DNA from: Ignavibacteriales bacterium
GTDB lineage: Bacteria; Bacteroidota; Ignavibacteria; UBA10030
DNA length: 35,352 nt
Assembly: GCA_016193365.1 (NCBI GenBank)
Contig: JACPSI010000058.1
Coordinates: 1-35,352 of the forward strand
Reading direction: 5' to 3'
Each line of letters opens with the position of its first letter. Position 1 is the first letter of the stretch. The notes under the pieces are model-generated. The model worked only from the letters and a program-made list of their open reading frames with translations. It did not search any database and was not told the DNA's origin. This document shows, piece after piece, positions 1 through 9,197 of the stretch. The translations under genes were made by a program, and so were the position numbers.

Positions 1-2477
1 CCATCGACCACAGCGCTGGATGAGAATCTCGGCTTAAAATTCCTCGAGACAAATTCTACTTTTTCCACTCGGGCGAGCTTCCTGAGGTACGCGTCGTAAG
101 ACTCGAAAACCGAGCTTTTTTTCTTATTTGCCGTACGAACCTGGACTTTGATTTCCCTCGAAGGCGGAATGTTGTTCTCACCACGAATGTTCCTGACGGA
201 TTCGATAACCTTCTGCACAAAATCCATTTCTTGTTCCGTCTTCTCGTGAAGCCACTTCTTTGTCACTTTTGGAAACTCCGCCCTCATCAATGATTTGTCT
301 TTTCGTTCGCCCAAATGCTGCCAGAGTTCCTCCGTGACAAAAGGCATAAAAGGATGGAGCATTCTCAGCGCCTGGTCGAAAATCCAGATCGCTCGTTGAA
401 CGACACTCTGTTTGATTTTCTTCGATTCGTCGCTATACAAACGGGTTTTGACAAGTTCTACATACCAATCGCAGAAATCGTGCCAGAGGAAGTCGTAGAG
501 AATTTTGCTGGCTTCGTTGATATGAAATTCGTCGAGCGCCTTGTTGTAGTCTCGTGTCGCGTGGTTGAGGCGCGAGAGTATCCACTTGTCTGCAAGGTCG
601 AGATTTTTCGAGGGAAGGACCGTAACGGGTTTGCTTGAATTCTTTCCCTCTATTTCTGACCTGTTCATCAGTAAAAACCTGCCCGCATTCCAGATTTTGT
701 TGGCAAAGTTACGGCCGATTTCACATTTCTCAGCAGAGAAAAGTACGTCCTGGCCCAGGGGAGAGAGGTAGGCAACAGTGAATCGCAATGCATCAGCTCC
801 ATACTCCGAAATCACGTCGAGCGGGTCGGGAGAATTGCCGAGTGTCTTGCTCATTTTACGTCCTTGAGCATCCCGGATGATACTTGTAAAATAAACATCC
901 CGGAACGGTACAAGGTCTTCCTCTTTTTTGCGCGGCTTCCCGTTTCGGTCCGGCATTCCCTTCATGAATTCGATGTTTGCCATGATCATGCGCGCGACCC
1001 AGAAGAAAATAATATCGGGTCCTGTCACCAGAGTGTCCGTCGGGTTGAAATAACGGAGGTCCTCGGTGGCTTTCGGCCATCCTAATGTGGAGAACGGCCA
1101 GAGCCAGGCAGAAAACCAGGTATCAAGAACATCCTCATCCTGACGGTACTCCATCGAGCCGCATTTCGGGCATGGTGTTTTTGGTTTCTCAAGCGAGGCG
1201 TCGTTGAAATCGCATTTCGTACAGTAATAAACGGGAATACGATGCCCCCACCAAATTTGTCGCGAAATGCACCAGTCGCGGATGTTTGTCATCCAGTGTT
1301 CGTACACTTTTTCCCATCGTTCCGGATGGAACTTCACTTTTCCCTGATGGACGACTCTCAGCGCGGGAGCGGCAAGCGGTTTCATCCGAACAAACCACTG
1401 GTCGGAAAGGTAAGGCTCGACGATAGTCTCGCATCGGTAGCATCGGCCGATGTTGAATGTGTAAGCGTCGACTTTTGCAAGACTTCCCTGCGCCTCGAGG
1501 TCCTTCACAAGTTGTTTCCGACATTCAAACCTATCCATGCCTTCATACTGCTTCGGCACCGATTCGTTCATCCGGCCCTTTTCGTCCAGGATGTTGATTT
1601 GTTGCAGGTTATGCCTCTGGCCGAGCAGGAAATCGTTCGCATCATGGGCAGGGGTGACTTTCATCATTCCAGTGGCAAAAGTATAATCGATGTAATCGTC
1701 CGCGATGATCGGCAGCTTGCGGCCAACAATGGGTAGAATCGCAGTTTTCCCTACGAGATGTTTATACCGTTCGTCTTTCGGATGGACACAAACCGCCGTG
1801 TCGCCCAGGATTGTCTCCGGCCTCGTGGTCGCAACGACGGCAAACTCGTTCGAACCTTCAATAGGGTACTTGATAAAATAGAGATGGCCGTTGATCGGGG
1901 AAGAATCTACTTCGTCATCGCTCAAAGCAGTCTGATGAAAGGGGCACCAGTTGACGATATATTTTCCGCGGTAGATGAGCCCCTTCTTATAAAGACGCAC
2001 GAACACTTCATTGACGGCGCGTGAAAGGCCGTCGTCCATTGTAAATCGCTCTCGTTCCCAGTCGCACGATGAGCCCAGCTTGCGCAGTTGTTTAATGATT
2101 GTCCGCCCGTACTCTTCCCTCCATTGCCAAACGCGTTCAATGAACTTCTCGCGCCCAAGGTTATGCCGGTTTGTTCCTTCTTTGGCAAGGGCTTTTTCCA
2201 CTGCGTTCTGTGTCGCGATGCCCGCATGGTCCGTGCCGGGAATCCAACAGGCCTCATAGCCTTGCATGCGTTTCCATCGAACAAAAATGTCCTGAATCGT
2301 ATTATTCAGCACGTGCCCCATCGTGAGAATGCCGGTGATATTCGGCGGCGGAATCACCACGGTATAGGGCTTCTTCTTTCTATTGACCGTGGCGTGAAAA
2401 AGGCCGCTCGATTCCCAGAAATGATACCACCTGTCTTCGACGTCTTTGGGGCTATACGTTTTGGATAAATCGGCCAT
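1..2477 (-). CDS. valS: Valyl-tRNA synthetase, C-terminal end cut by window edge
   Basis: Class I aminoacyl-tRNA synthetase that charges tRNA-Val in the cytoplasm. The frame stays open for 825 codons from the ATG at 2477 to the window edge. Visible landmarks are the HIGH-type motif (PPPNITGILTMGH, residues 43-55), the GTDHAGIATQ segment, the editing-domain stretch ATTRPETILGDTAV, two Cys pairs C419/C422 and C436/C439 that look like a zinc knuckle, WCISRQIWWGHRIP, and the KMSKS-type loop KMSKT at 541-545 followed by LGNS. The anticodon-binding domain is present (DKWILSRLN, FVTEELWQ). The C-terminal coiled-coil arm expected of ValRS lies beyond position 1. The gene is transcribed toward the window start, behind a terminator that separates it from the upstream peptidase gene. 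Confidence 0.97.
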   Translation of the reverse strand, partial: MADLSKTYSPKDVEDRWYHFWESSGLFHATVNRKKKPYTVVIPPPNITGILTMGHVLNNTIQDIFVRWKRMQGYEACWIPGTDHAGIATQNAVEKALAKEGTNRHNLGREKFIERVWQWREEYGRTIIKQLRKLGSSCDWERERFTMDDGLSRAVNEVFVRLYKKGLIYRGKYIVNWCPFHQTALSDDEVDSSPINGHLYFIKYPIEGSNEFAVVATTRPETILGDTAVCVHPKDERYKHLVGKTAILPIVGRKLPIIADDYIDYTFATGMMKVTPAHDANDFLLGQRHNLQQINILDEKGRMNESVPKQYEGMDRFECRKQLVKDLEAQGSLAKVDAYTFNIGRCYRCETIVEPYLSDQWFVRMKPLAAPALRVVHQGKVKFHPERWEKVYEHWMTNIRDWCISRQIWWGHRIPVYYCTKCDFNDASLEKPKTPCPKCGSMEYRQDEDVLDTWFSAWLWPFSTLGWPKATEDLRYFNPTDTLVTGPDIIFFWVARMIMANIEFMKGMPDRNGKPRKKEEDLVPFRDVYFTSIIRDAQGRKMSKTLGNSPDPLDVISEYGADALRFTVAYLSPLGQDVLFSAEKCEIGRNFANKIWNAGRFLLMNRSEIEGKNSSKPVTVLPSKNLDLADKWILSRLNHATRDYNKALDEFHINEASKILYDFLWHDFCDWYVELVKTRLYSDESKKIKQSVVQRAIWIFDQALRMLHPFMPFVTEELWQHLGERKDKSLMRAEFPKVTKKWLHEKTEQEMDFVQKVIESVRNIRGENNIPPSREIKVQVRTANKKKSSVFESYDAYLRKLARVEKVEFVSRNFKPRFSSSAVVD

Positions 2478-2560
2478 GGGCGTTGGTCTCAGTATCTCGA
2501 GGCTATTTGATAATCCGGGGAGAACAATGACTGGTCATGCGCTGGTCGTAAGTCAATGTC

Positions 2561-2590
2561 AAATAAAAAGGTAGCACGACGGCTACCCTT
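2561..2590 (-). terminator. Rho-independent terminator after the M23 peptidase gene
   Basis: Read on the minus strand, a perfect 6-bp stem GGTAGC/GCTACC (arms 2582-2587 and 2570-2575) with a 6-nt loop is followed directly by TTTTTATTT. It lies 37 bases past the stop codon of the M23 gene and about 85 bases before the valS start, so it should insulate valS from the upstream unit. Confidence 0.8.
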
Positions 2591-2626
2591 TTGAATTAAC
2601 GAAAATTCCAGCAGGAAATCAACGGA

Positions 2627-4915
2627 TCAGCGCGTACCACGGCGGACGTTGTACGCCTTGGCTGTGTTGTTCCCCATCTTGTCATACACTTCGATGGCCA
2701 GGCGATGAACTTTGTTGGGAAGTCCCCGAGATTCATCGAACTTCACCAGGTGACGGTACGGGTCGTACTCCGCAATAATCAACTCGTCATCGAGTGTGAT
2801 GCGCGTACGGTTGTAATCCACACCCGACTCTGCATCGCTCAGCCAGAACGAAAAAGACAAACGCCCCCGTCGATGGTTCGATACGAAGTTCGAGATTGTT
2901 GGTGGGGCATGGTCGGACAGGAGAGCGACTTCTCCAAGCTGGCGAGAGAGACGCCCAGTGAGTGCTTCGTCCGTACCTGATTCTGTATAGGCGAGAAGCT
3001 CCCAGCCTCTTTCTTCTGAAACGAAAAGGCCAAGCCGGGGCTTTGGATCTTTAAGGAGGTACCGAACGTGGACGCCCTTGTTCAAGACAATTTCCCTTGG
3101 ATGAAGCATGTATCCTTCCTTTGTTGGTTCAACGCGGATAAACGCAGGCTGATACACGGCGTCACGCGGGAAAAAAATCGTGACGTCATCGTTCGGTAAA
3201 ATTGTTTTGCTGCCGTCTGTTGACACCAGATAGACGGGGATTTCCAGGTTTTCTAACGAGATTCCTCCCAGCGTCGACGCCTGAACTTCGACTCGAAGCG
3301 TATCGTTATAAGCACAGGTGAAAGGAATGGCTGCGACGTATTTACGGAGGTCCTTTGCCGTGGGCAGAATCTGCGATGGTCCGGACGCGCTCTGGACTGA
3401 CACGCGCGGTTCTTGAATGAAAGACGATGATGCAGTGATAGTGAGGTAGAGATAGTCACGGAAAAATTCTTTCTCAAGCCGGAGAGTCGTTTTGCGATTT
3501 CCCGCGATTCCGGGAACGACAAAATGCGGAGCGGAGAGTATGCCAAACGTATTTTCCAGCTCGACCCGAAGAGTACTCCCCTGTGTAAACTTGCCGGGAA
3601 GAACATAACCGTGCTCAGTCGGCGTCAATTCGGTCAAGGGTTGTCGATGCGATTGCCAGCCATTCCCGGTACGGCGTGCCACATGAACCGTCCGGACCGC
3701 CGAAGCTTCTGCCGGATGGAGGGAAACGGATTGTCCTGATGTCTTGACGTCGAAGGCAGGGGGGCGTCCGAAAATAAATGTTCCACGCAGCTCAGACGTA
3801 TGTCCCCGGTCATCGGCTGCGACGACGCGGAACGAGTGCAATCCCTCGGCCAACAACGATCCATCGATAACTCCGGAACCCTCGGGAAGACGCTCGTAGA
3901 CAGGCAAACGGTTCCCCGGTTCGATGTAGAGTCTCTGAAATCGTCCCTTTCGTTTTTGGATCATGCCCCAGTCATAATGGAGCCCGATCTGTTTTGCTTC
4001 ACGCGCAGGAAAGCGGTCAAGCCTTGCGTTGAAAATCAACAGCGAGTCGACATAAAACTCGAACGTCCGGATGCTGTTCCGATGGTACGAGTGGTTTGCA
4101 CGGTCGAAGGCCTTGACGCTCACACCGATTGAGCCCGCGAAACGTACTGGGCCGTCCAATCGATACTCACGCGGCGCTAACTTTTTCACGCGAGCATTCC
4201 ATGGCCGGTGGTCTCCCTGCACAAGAGAAGAATAGTCCAGCGGAGTAAACGCGATTGCTTCAAAAATGGGTGGAGTCGTATCTTCAATCAAATCTGTGAA
4301 TTGTGGCACCAGGAACGGGTTTATCGGGTTCCGTCGTTCGTCGCGAATTTCAAAGTGCAGGTGTGGCGACCCGATGCCCGTATTCCCGGTGTACGCGACC
4401 ACTTCTCCTTTTCGGACTTGAATTTCGTTTGGAGGCAATTCGACTTCCGCCGAATACCGGCCGCTTGCGTATTGTGCTGCCCGGATATGTTTATCAATCA
4501 CATCGCTGAAACGCTGCAGATGTGCATAGAGCGTGGAGTATCCATCCGGATGGCGGAGAATGAGCATCTTGCCGTAGCCGTACGGCGAAACACTGATGCG
4601 GTCGACGTAACCGTCGCGTGAGGCTAAGACTTTATATCCCGTCCGGTTCCACGTCGAAATATCGATGCCCGCATGGAAGTGCGTTGTCCGGAACTCCGCA
4701 AACCCGGACGTCAAAACAGTGCTCGCTTCGGTCGGCCAGCCGTAGTCGCCGAGGTCCGTGTCGAGTGTCTCAAACGCAGCGTAGATCTCGTCCACCTTGT
4801 CGCCAGGAGAAGAGTCTGCAAGGTCAATTCTGAACGAGAGCGGGGATGGATGAAAGGATGGATGAAAAAGAAAGCTGGCAAGCAACCCAAAGGTAAACGT
4901 GCGCCGTGGAATCAT
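2627..4915 (-). CDS. Secreted M23-family (LytM-type) metallopeptidase with long beta-rich C-terminal region
   Basis: Probable envelope peptidoglycan endopeptidase or a LytM-fold regulator of one. I chose the ATG at 4915 because GGAGAG lies just upstream and the product then begins with a signal-peptide-like stretch (MIPRRTFTFGLLASFLF). A TTG start at 4939 would add 8 residues. Counted from the TTG start, the M23 domain spans about residues 80-210. It contains HxxxD (HAGID, H89/D93), LYAHL (H140) and HLHFE (H193/H195), so the zinc ligands and catalytic His are all present. About 550 residues follow without a motif I recognise; they look like several beta-sandwich modules (for example DAESGVDYNRTRITLDD near the end). 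The ParA-type gene lies 91 bases upstream on the same strand. Confidence 0.88.
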   Translation of the reverse strand: MIPRRTFTFGLLASFLFHPSFHPSPLSFRIDLADSSPGDKVDEIYAAFETLDTDLGDYGWPTEASTVLTSGFAEFRTTHFHAGIDISTWNRTGYKVLASRDGYVDRISVSPYGYGKMLILRHPDGYSTLYAHLQRFSDVIDKHIRAAQYASGRYSAEVELPPNEIQVRKGEVVAYTGNTGIGSPHLHFEIRDERRNPINPFLVPQFTDLIEDTTPPIFEAIAFTPLDYSSLVQGDHRPWNARVKKLAPREYRLDGPVRFAGSIGVSVKAFDRANHSYHRNSIRTFEFYVDSLLIFNARLDRFPAREAKQIGLHYDWGMIQKRKGRFQRLYIEPGNRLPVYERLPEGSGVIDGSLLAEGLHSFRVVAADDRGHTSELRGTFIFGRPPAFDVKTSGQSVSLHPAEASAVRTVHVARRTGNGWQSHRQPLTELTPTEHGYVLPGKFTQGSTLRVELENTFGILSAPHFVVPGIAGNRKTTLRLEKEFFRDYLYLTITASSSFIQEPRVSVQSASGPSQILPTAKDLRKYVAAIPFTCAYNDTLRVEVQASTLGGISLENLEIPVYLVSTDGSKTILPNDDVTIFFPRDAVYQPAFIRVEPTKEGYMLHPREIVLNKGVHVRYLLKDPKPRLGLFVSEERGWELLAYTESGTDEALTGRLSRQLGEVALLSDHAPPTISNFVSNHRRGRLSFSFWLSDAESGVDYNRTRITLDDELIIAEYDPYRHLVKFDESRGLPNKVHRLAIEVYDKMGNNTAKAYNVRRGTR

Positions 4916-4998
4916 CTCTCTCCGGAATTTCTCCAACAAAAACAGGGGCAGCCTTGCGTGCTGCGTATAGCCAATAAACGAAAAATCCCGTATGAAAT

Positions 4999-5018
4999 CA
5001 ATCCGTTTAAGCGGATTG
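4999..5018 (-). other. Small hairpin over the ParA-gene stop codon
   Basis: A 7-bp perfect stem (CAATCCG/CGGATTG) with a 6-nt loop contains the TAA stop of the ParA-type gene in its loop. No T-run follows on either strand, so it is not a standard terminator. It could be an mRNA stability or coupling element, or chance. Confidence 0.3.
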
Positions 5019-5819
5019 TTGCTGGACGAGCGGGAGGATTTGCGGTTGAGACATCGCCAGATGTTTCTCGATCAGCTCCCGGGCAAGCTCAAGGTAGGCA
5101 AGAGTGCCTCGTGAAGTGGCGTTGAAAAGGACAGAGGGCTTTCCGTAAAACGATGATTCCGTCAGATGTGTATTCTTTGGTATGAACGTTTTCAAAAGAT
5201 GTTTCCGGAATCTCAGCTGCAGTTCGCGATCCGTTATCTCCGTCACTTTCAAATGCGGCTCATACATTGTCTGGAGAATCCCTTCCACCTGAAGAGTCGG
5301 GTTTGCGGCTTCGTGGATCCATTCAAAATATTTGAACAGCTTTTCTATTCCTTCAAGAGAAAAATGCCCGGACTTTACGGGGATCAGGACGGAATCTGCG
5401 CACGTGAGGGCGTTTGTGGTGATGCCGCGCAAGAACGGAGGCGTGTCGACGATGATGTAATCGTAGTGCGGCACGACCTGACGTAGAACGTTCTTCATCA
5501 TCGTCCTGTTCTCGGCCAGCCGAAGGAGGCGCTCCTCCATTTGAGTCGTACGGACATTGCACGGCACAAAATCCAGGAACGGAATTTCCGTCCGCTGAAT
5601 AACCTGGCTCATCGAATGCATGAAATTGAACACTTCGTAGAGCCCGCTGGTCTGGCGTTCCTGGGTGAAACCGAGGGACATGCTGCACGCGCCGAACGGG
5701 TCGCCGTCAATCAACAGCGTCCTCTTTTCGTACACAGCGAAGCTTGCGGCGAGGTTGACAGCCGTCGTCGTTTTCCCAACGCCACCTTTAGGGATGGCTA
5801 TGGCAATAATCTTGCCCAT
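5007..5819 (-). CDS. ParA/Soj-family ATPase
   Basis: Deviant Walker-type P-loop ATPase of the ParA/MinD superfamily (270 aa, ATG at 5819). The N-terminus carries the ParA signature KGGVGKTTT at residues 11-19 with the family's first signature Lys, then LLIDGDPFGACS (switch region), and IIVDTPPFL at about 122-130 as the Walker B-like motif. Such proteins dimerise with ATP on DNA or membrane and position chromosomes, plasmids or large complexes. No ParB gene or obvious parS site is seen nearby, so the cargo is unknown. It is probably cotranscribed with the M23 peptidase gene downstream. A role in chromosome segregation is only one of several possibilities. Confidence 0.9.
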   Translation of the reverse strand: MGKIIAIAIPKGGVGKTTTAVNLAASFAVYEKRTLLIDGDPFGACSMSLGFTQERQTSGLYEVFNFMHSMSQVIQRTEIPFLDFVPCNVRTTQMEERLLRLAENRTMMKNVLRQVVPHYDYIIVDTPPFLRGITTNALTCADSVLIPVKSGHFSLEGIEKLFKYFEWIHEAANPTLQVEGILQTMYEPHLKVTEITDRELQLRFRKHLLKTFIPKNTHLTESSFYGKPSVLFNATSRGTLAYLELARELIEKHLAMSQPQILPLVQQQSA

Positions 5820-5974
5820 GCCCGCGCTCTGAAATCAATAAGAATGAAAATTGAGTATTACTACAGGGGTGAAAAGGTTAAGAGAAGTTAACGTTTCGGA
5901 GAATAACTATCAAGTCTGACTCCGACAGAATCGACATCGCCCATGAGCACCAACACGCGCCAGGGCCCATCATC

Positions 5975-6358
5975 TCATACGATCTTTCCTAGGACGTACC
6001 CAAGGGTGATTCCGATGAGGAGAGTAATAGTGATGATTCTATGGTTCAGCACATCTTTTGTATAGCCCCTTTGTATGGCAAAAGCCGAGGCCAGATAGCC
6101 AATTCCGTTAATAATCCAGATGAATGGCATGCTGAGAACCTTTGCGAGGATAGGCCCGATCATAGGAACGAGGGCAATCCAGGCAACGAGAGCCCCGAAT
6201 GCCTGTCCCAGCACTCCTACGAGAATAATCACCGCCCCCACAACGTGCTCATCGATATTAAAGTATAAACCGATTGCAATAAGGATTCCGATGGCCAGCC
6301 AGGCAAAAATCGGGCTGCTGTAATTATACAGGAAGGCTTTGATTTTCTGAAACATCAT
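5975..6358 (-). CDS. Small multi-pass membrane protein, unknown function
   Basis: 127-residue protein made mostly of hydrophobic stretches, at about residues 15-32, 38-65, 72-95 and 107-125, consistent with three or four inner-membrane helices. Gly and Ile are abundant and there are few charged residues outside the loops. I recognise no family. The ATG at 6358 lies one base after the TGA of the upstream FAH-family gene (TGA-C-ATG), which indicates translational coupling within one transcript. Confidence 0.75.
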   Translation of the reverse strand: MMFQKIKAFLYNYSSPIFAWLAIGILIAIGLYFNIDEHVVGAVIILVGVLGQAFGALVAWIALVPMIGPILAKVLSMPFIWIINGIGYLASAFAIQRGYTKDVLNHRIITITLLIGITLGYVLGKIV

Positions 6359-6359
6359 G

Positions 6360-7031
6360 TCAGAGGACGGAAACTTTCAGCGATGTCAAGAGTGCGCCAT
6401 CGGGCGCCAGGAGCTGGCCCACAAGCTTGTCTCCCGAAAGAACTTGCGCCACACCTTCGGGAGTCCCCGTAAACAACACATCGCCGCGTTCGAGAGAAAT
6501 AGTTCGTGATATGAACGAAATGAGCTCGTCGATTCTAAAAATGAAATGACGGGTGTTGGAATTCTGGCGAAGGGAGCCGTTCACGGTGAGACGTATGTCG
6601 AGCGCATGAGGGTCGGCGACTGCCGTCGCTGGGATGAACTCTGAAACCGGCGCCGAAGTATCAAATCCTTTTGCGAGTGTCCATGGCAAGCCCTTCTTTT
6701 TCGCATCGGTCTGAATGTCACGCAACGTCATATCCAAACCGACACCATATCCGGCAACATGCGCATAGGCTGTTTCACGCGGAATATTTTTTCCGCCTTG
6801 ACCGATCAGCACGGTCAGCTCTACCTCGTGGTGGACGTCTTTGGAAATTGCAGGCATGACGACGGAACCGCCATCCGGCAAAATCGCAGTCGGCGGCTTC
6901 AAAAAAATGACGGGGAAGTCGGGGAGGTCGGCCTTCATTTCCTTTGCATGCTCTGCATAGTTACGCCCTACGCAAAGGATTTTCCCGACGACAAAAGGTT
7001 CGTTGGAGTCGCGAAGGTTGACGGTGTACAC
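6360..7031 (-). CDS. Fumarylacetoacetate hydrolase (FAH) family protein, acylpyruvase-like
   Basis: FAH-fold metal-dependent enzyme. The best match in style is the small FAHD1/YcgM-like group, which hydrolyses or decarboxylates short acylpyruvates or oxaloacetate; the substrate cannot be read from sequence. Seen: KILCVGRNYAEHAKEM near the N-terminus, the EVE metal-ligand pair in HHEVELTVLIG, GYGVGLDMTLRDIQ with the third acidic ligand, LAKGFDTSAP and GDVLFTGTPEGV. I prefer the GTG at 7031, which gives the usual short N-terminus before KILCVGRNY. The alternative TTG at 7076 falls in a likely promoter (TATATT on the minus strand at 7048-7053). It is divergent from purM and coupled to the membrane protein gene downstream. 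Confidence 0.9.
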   Translation of the reverse strand: MYTVNLRDSNEPFVVGKILCVGRNYAEHAKEMKADLPDFPVIFLKPPTAILPDGGSVVMPAISKDVHHEVELTVLIGQGGKNIPRETAYAHVAGYGVGLDMTLRDIQTDAKKKGLPWTLAKGFDTSAPVSEFIPATAVADPHALDIRLTVNGSLRQNSNTRHFIFRIDELISFISRTISLERGDVLFTGTPEGVAQVLSGDKLVGQLLAPDGALLTSLKVSVL

Positions 7032-7047
7032 GGCAAAATTTCTTGTC

Positions 7048-7076
7048 AATATACTTAAGGCGAAAGTGAGGCGCAA
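7048..7076 (-). promoter_or_regulatory. Candidate promoter for the FAH-family gene
   Basis: On the minus strand TTGCGC (7076-7071), a 17-bp spacer and TATATT (7053-7048) resemble a sigma-70 promoter with a weak -35 box. Transcription would start near 7041, ten bases before the preferred GTG start. The divergent purM start is 65 bases away. Confidence 0.4.
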
Positions 7077-7141
7077 TACGAGATAAAAACTTGTTCAACG
7101 AGAGAAAAAAAATTATCTTCCTCCTGAAGGGAGGAAGGACG

Positions 7142-8197
7142 ATGTGGGCATGGGAAATTGAAAATACGTTGTCTGACAGAAAAACAGACGCAAGAAACGT
7201 GGAGACGTACAAAAAATCTGGTGTCGACATCGACGTGGGTGAAGACCTGGTCAGGCGCATCAAAGGGCCTGTGCGGTCGACGTTCAACAAGAATGTGCTG
7301 GCCGATATTGGACTCTTCGGAGCGCTCTACCGCGCGAGTTTCGACGGCATTAAAAAACCGATTCTTGTTTCGAGTGTCGACGGTGTTGGCACGAAGTTGA
7401 AGATTGCGTTTGCGCTCAACCGGCATGATACGATCGGCCAGGATCTCGTCAATCATTGTGTAAACGACATTTTGGTCTGCGGAGCACGGCCGCTGTTTTT
7501 CTTGGATTATTTTGCCACCGGAAAGCTCTCCGCCGACGTCGCAGAGCGTGTAATTCGAGGGTTTGTCAGAGGTTGCAAAGAGAACGGCTGCGCCCTCATT
7601 GGAGGCGAGACGGCGGAAATGCCGGGGATGTATCTTAGCGGAGAGTACGATATTGCCGGCACCATTGTCGGCGTCGTTGATGCGAGAAGGATCATCGACG
7701 GACGAAAAGTGCGGAAGGGCGATGTTCTCATCGGCATACCGTCAAACGGCCTTCACACGAACGGGTATTCGCTTGCGCGGAAAGTGCTTCTAGAAAAATA
7801 TTCGCTACACACGAATGTCGACAAACGCGGTAAAACACTCGGCGACGACCTTTTGGCCGTCCATCGTTCGTACTTCAAGACGGTGTATCCCCTCCTTTCG
7901 AAATTTGAGGTCAAAGCGATGGCACACATCACCGGCGGCGGCATTGAAGGGAATACGCTGAGGGTTGTGCCGAAGGCGCTCAAGCCCAAAATCGATTGGC
8001 ATGCATGGGAACGGCCAGCACTGTTTCGCCTGATTCAGAAAACAGGAAACGTCCCGGAAGAAGATATGCGGAAAACGTTCAACCTCGGCGTCGGGTTGAT
8101 TTTTATTGTATCGGCTTCGAATGCAGACAGGATGGTGTCTGTCCTTCGCAAGAAGAGAGAGAAACCGTTTGTGATGGGAGAAATAGCCAAGCGATAA
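7142..8197 (+). CDS. purM: Phosphoribosylformylglycinamidine cyclo-ligase (AIR synthetase)
   Basis: Catalyses ATP-dependent ring closure of FGAM to aminoimidazole ribonucleotide in de novo purine synthesis. The ATG at 7142 is preceded by a strong AGGGAGGAAGG ribosome site; a TTG at 7091 would add 17 residues and is unlikely. Family motifs are intact: YKKSGVDID, SSVDGVGTKLKIA, HDTIGQDLVNHCVNDI, PLFFLDYFATGKL, GGETAEMPGMY, HTNGYSLAR, AHITGGGIEGN and TFNLGVG. The length of 351 aa is normal. No other purine gene is adjacent. Instead the glycan genes follow at once on the same strand, so purM probably shares their transcript. Confidence 0.97.
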   Translation: MWAWEIENTLSDRKTDARNVETYKKSGVDIDVGEDLVRRIKGPVRSTFNKNVLADIGLFGALYRASFDGIKKPILVSSVDGVGTKLKIAFALNRHDTIGQDLVNHCVNDILVCGARPLFFLDYFATGKLSADVAERVIRGFVRGCKENGCALIGGETAEMPGMYLSGEYDIAGTIVGVVDARRIIDGRKVRKGDVLIGIPSNGLHTNGYSLARKVLLEKYSLHTNVDKRGKTLGDDLLAVHRSYFKTVYPLLSKFEVKAMAHITGGGIEGNTLRVVPKALKPKIDWHAWERPALFRLIQKTGNVPEEDMRKTFNLGVGLIFIVSASNADRMVSVLRKKREKPFVMGEIAKR

Positions 8198-8213
8198 TCC
8201 TGCAAACTCTCCT

Positions 8214-9197
8214 CTGAAAAAGCCCCCGCACATACTTTTCATTTCTGCGTTCCATACCCCCTTCATTCAAGACGACCTGGATTTCCTGTCGGACCATTTT
8301 CGCGTGCAGCCTCTGATCGGCCACGGCGTGAAACAAATTTTCAAAATTATCGCATCGGTGCCACGCAACGACATCGTGTTTTGTTGGTTTGCTTCCGTCT
8401 ATGCATCGATTGCGGTCTTTGTGGGGGGGGTGTTCGGGAAAAGAACTATCGTAGTTGTCGGTGGTGTGGATGTCGCGAAAGAGCCGGAGCTAAACTATGG
8501 AATTTTTCTGAGTCCCTGGAAGGCGCCACTCATTCGCTACGCTCTTCGAAATGCACACCGCGTGCTGGTTGTCGACGAAAGTCTCAGGCATGAGGCTGTT
8601 TTGCGCGCCGGAAGAGAAGGAAGGAATATTGAATGCGTCCCCACGGGCTATGACCCTTCGTTCTGGAATGCAAAAGGCACAAAGCACCCGGAAGTTTTGT
8701 CCGTTGCTGTCGTCCTCGACAAAAGCAGAGTTCGGCTCAAGGGCATTGATACCATTATCGGAGCCGCAAAAAAGCTCCCCGGGACAAAATTCACGTTGAT
8801 CGGCGTTCGGCCACAGGCAGTACACCATCTCGGAATTCCCCACAATGTCAGGATTATCGAACCTATCCCTCGTTCAGAATTGGTCACATATTATCAGAAA
8901 GCAAAAGTCTACTGCCAGCCTTCGCGCCGCGAGGGGTTGCCGAATACACTCTGTGAAGCAATGCTCTGTGAATGCATTCCCGTTGCCACCGATGTTGGCG
9001 GCAACCGGCATGCCGTTGACAAAAACGGATTCCTTGTCGTGCCCGGCAATGCCGATGCCCTCGTAAATGCTTTGAAACGCGCCTTAAGGACGTCGCCTCG
9101 ATCAGGGAAGCGGGCACGGAAACGCATGGCCGAACTTTTCCCCCGGATGAAAAGAGAAAGAAGTCTTCTGCGGATTATTTCGGATCTCACCGCGTGA
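8214..9197 (+). CDS. GT4-type glycosyltransferase with non-canonical (CTG?) start
   Basis: Probable retaining GT-B glycosyltransferase acting at the cytoplasmic membrane on a surface glycan. The C-terminal half has the GT4 donor-site pattern EGLPNTLCE (E-x7-E) followed by VATDVGGN and NGFLVVPGN. The first canonical start in frame is GTG 8304, but the frame is open from 8187 and the upstream codons read KKPPHILFISAFHTPF, a typical first beta-strand of GT4 enzymes. I therefore place the start at CTG 8214, which gives M-KKPPHILFIS. No clear Shine-Dalgarno precedes it; purM stops at 8197, so coupling to purM termination is likely. The gene ends in a GTGA overlap with the flippase gene. Confidence 0.85.
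   Translation: MKKPPHILFISAFHTPFIQDDLDFLSDHFRVQPLIGHGVKQIFKIIASVPRNDIVFCWFASVYASIAVFVGGVFGKRTIVVVGGVDVAKEPELNYGIFLSPWKAPLIRYALRNAHRVLVVDESLRHEAVLRAGREGRNIECVPTGYDPSFWNAKGTKHPEVLSVAVVLDKSRVRLKGIDTIIGAAKKLPGTKFTLIGVRPQAVHHLGIPHNVRIIEPIPRSELVTYYQKAKVYCQPSRREGLPNTLCEAMLCECIPVATDVGGNRHAVDKNGFLVVPGNADALVNALKRALRTSPRSGKRARKRMAELFPRMKRERSLLRIISDLTA

Noticed and set aside
1-2477. Several open frames of 70-165 codons on both strands
   Set aside because: All are in other frames of the valS gene, which reads without interruption through the whole stretch.
2570-2590. Terminator acting on the plus strand at 2561-2590
   Set aside because: The T-run follows the stem properly only on the minus strand, and no plus-strand gene ends nearby.
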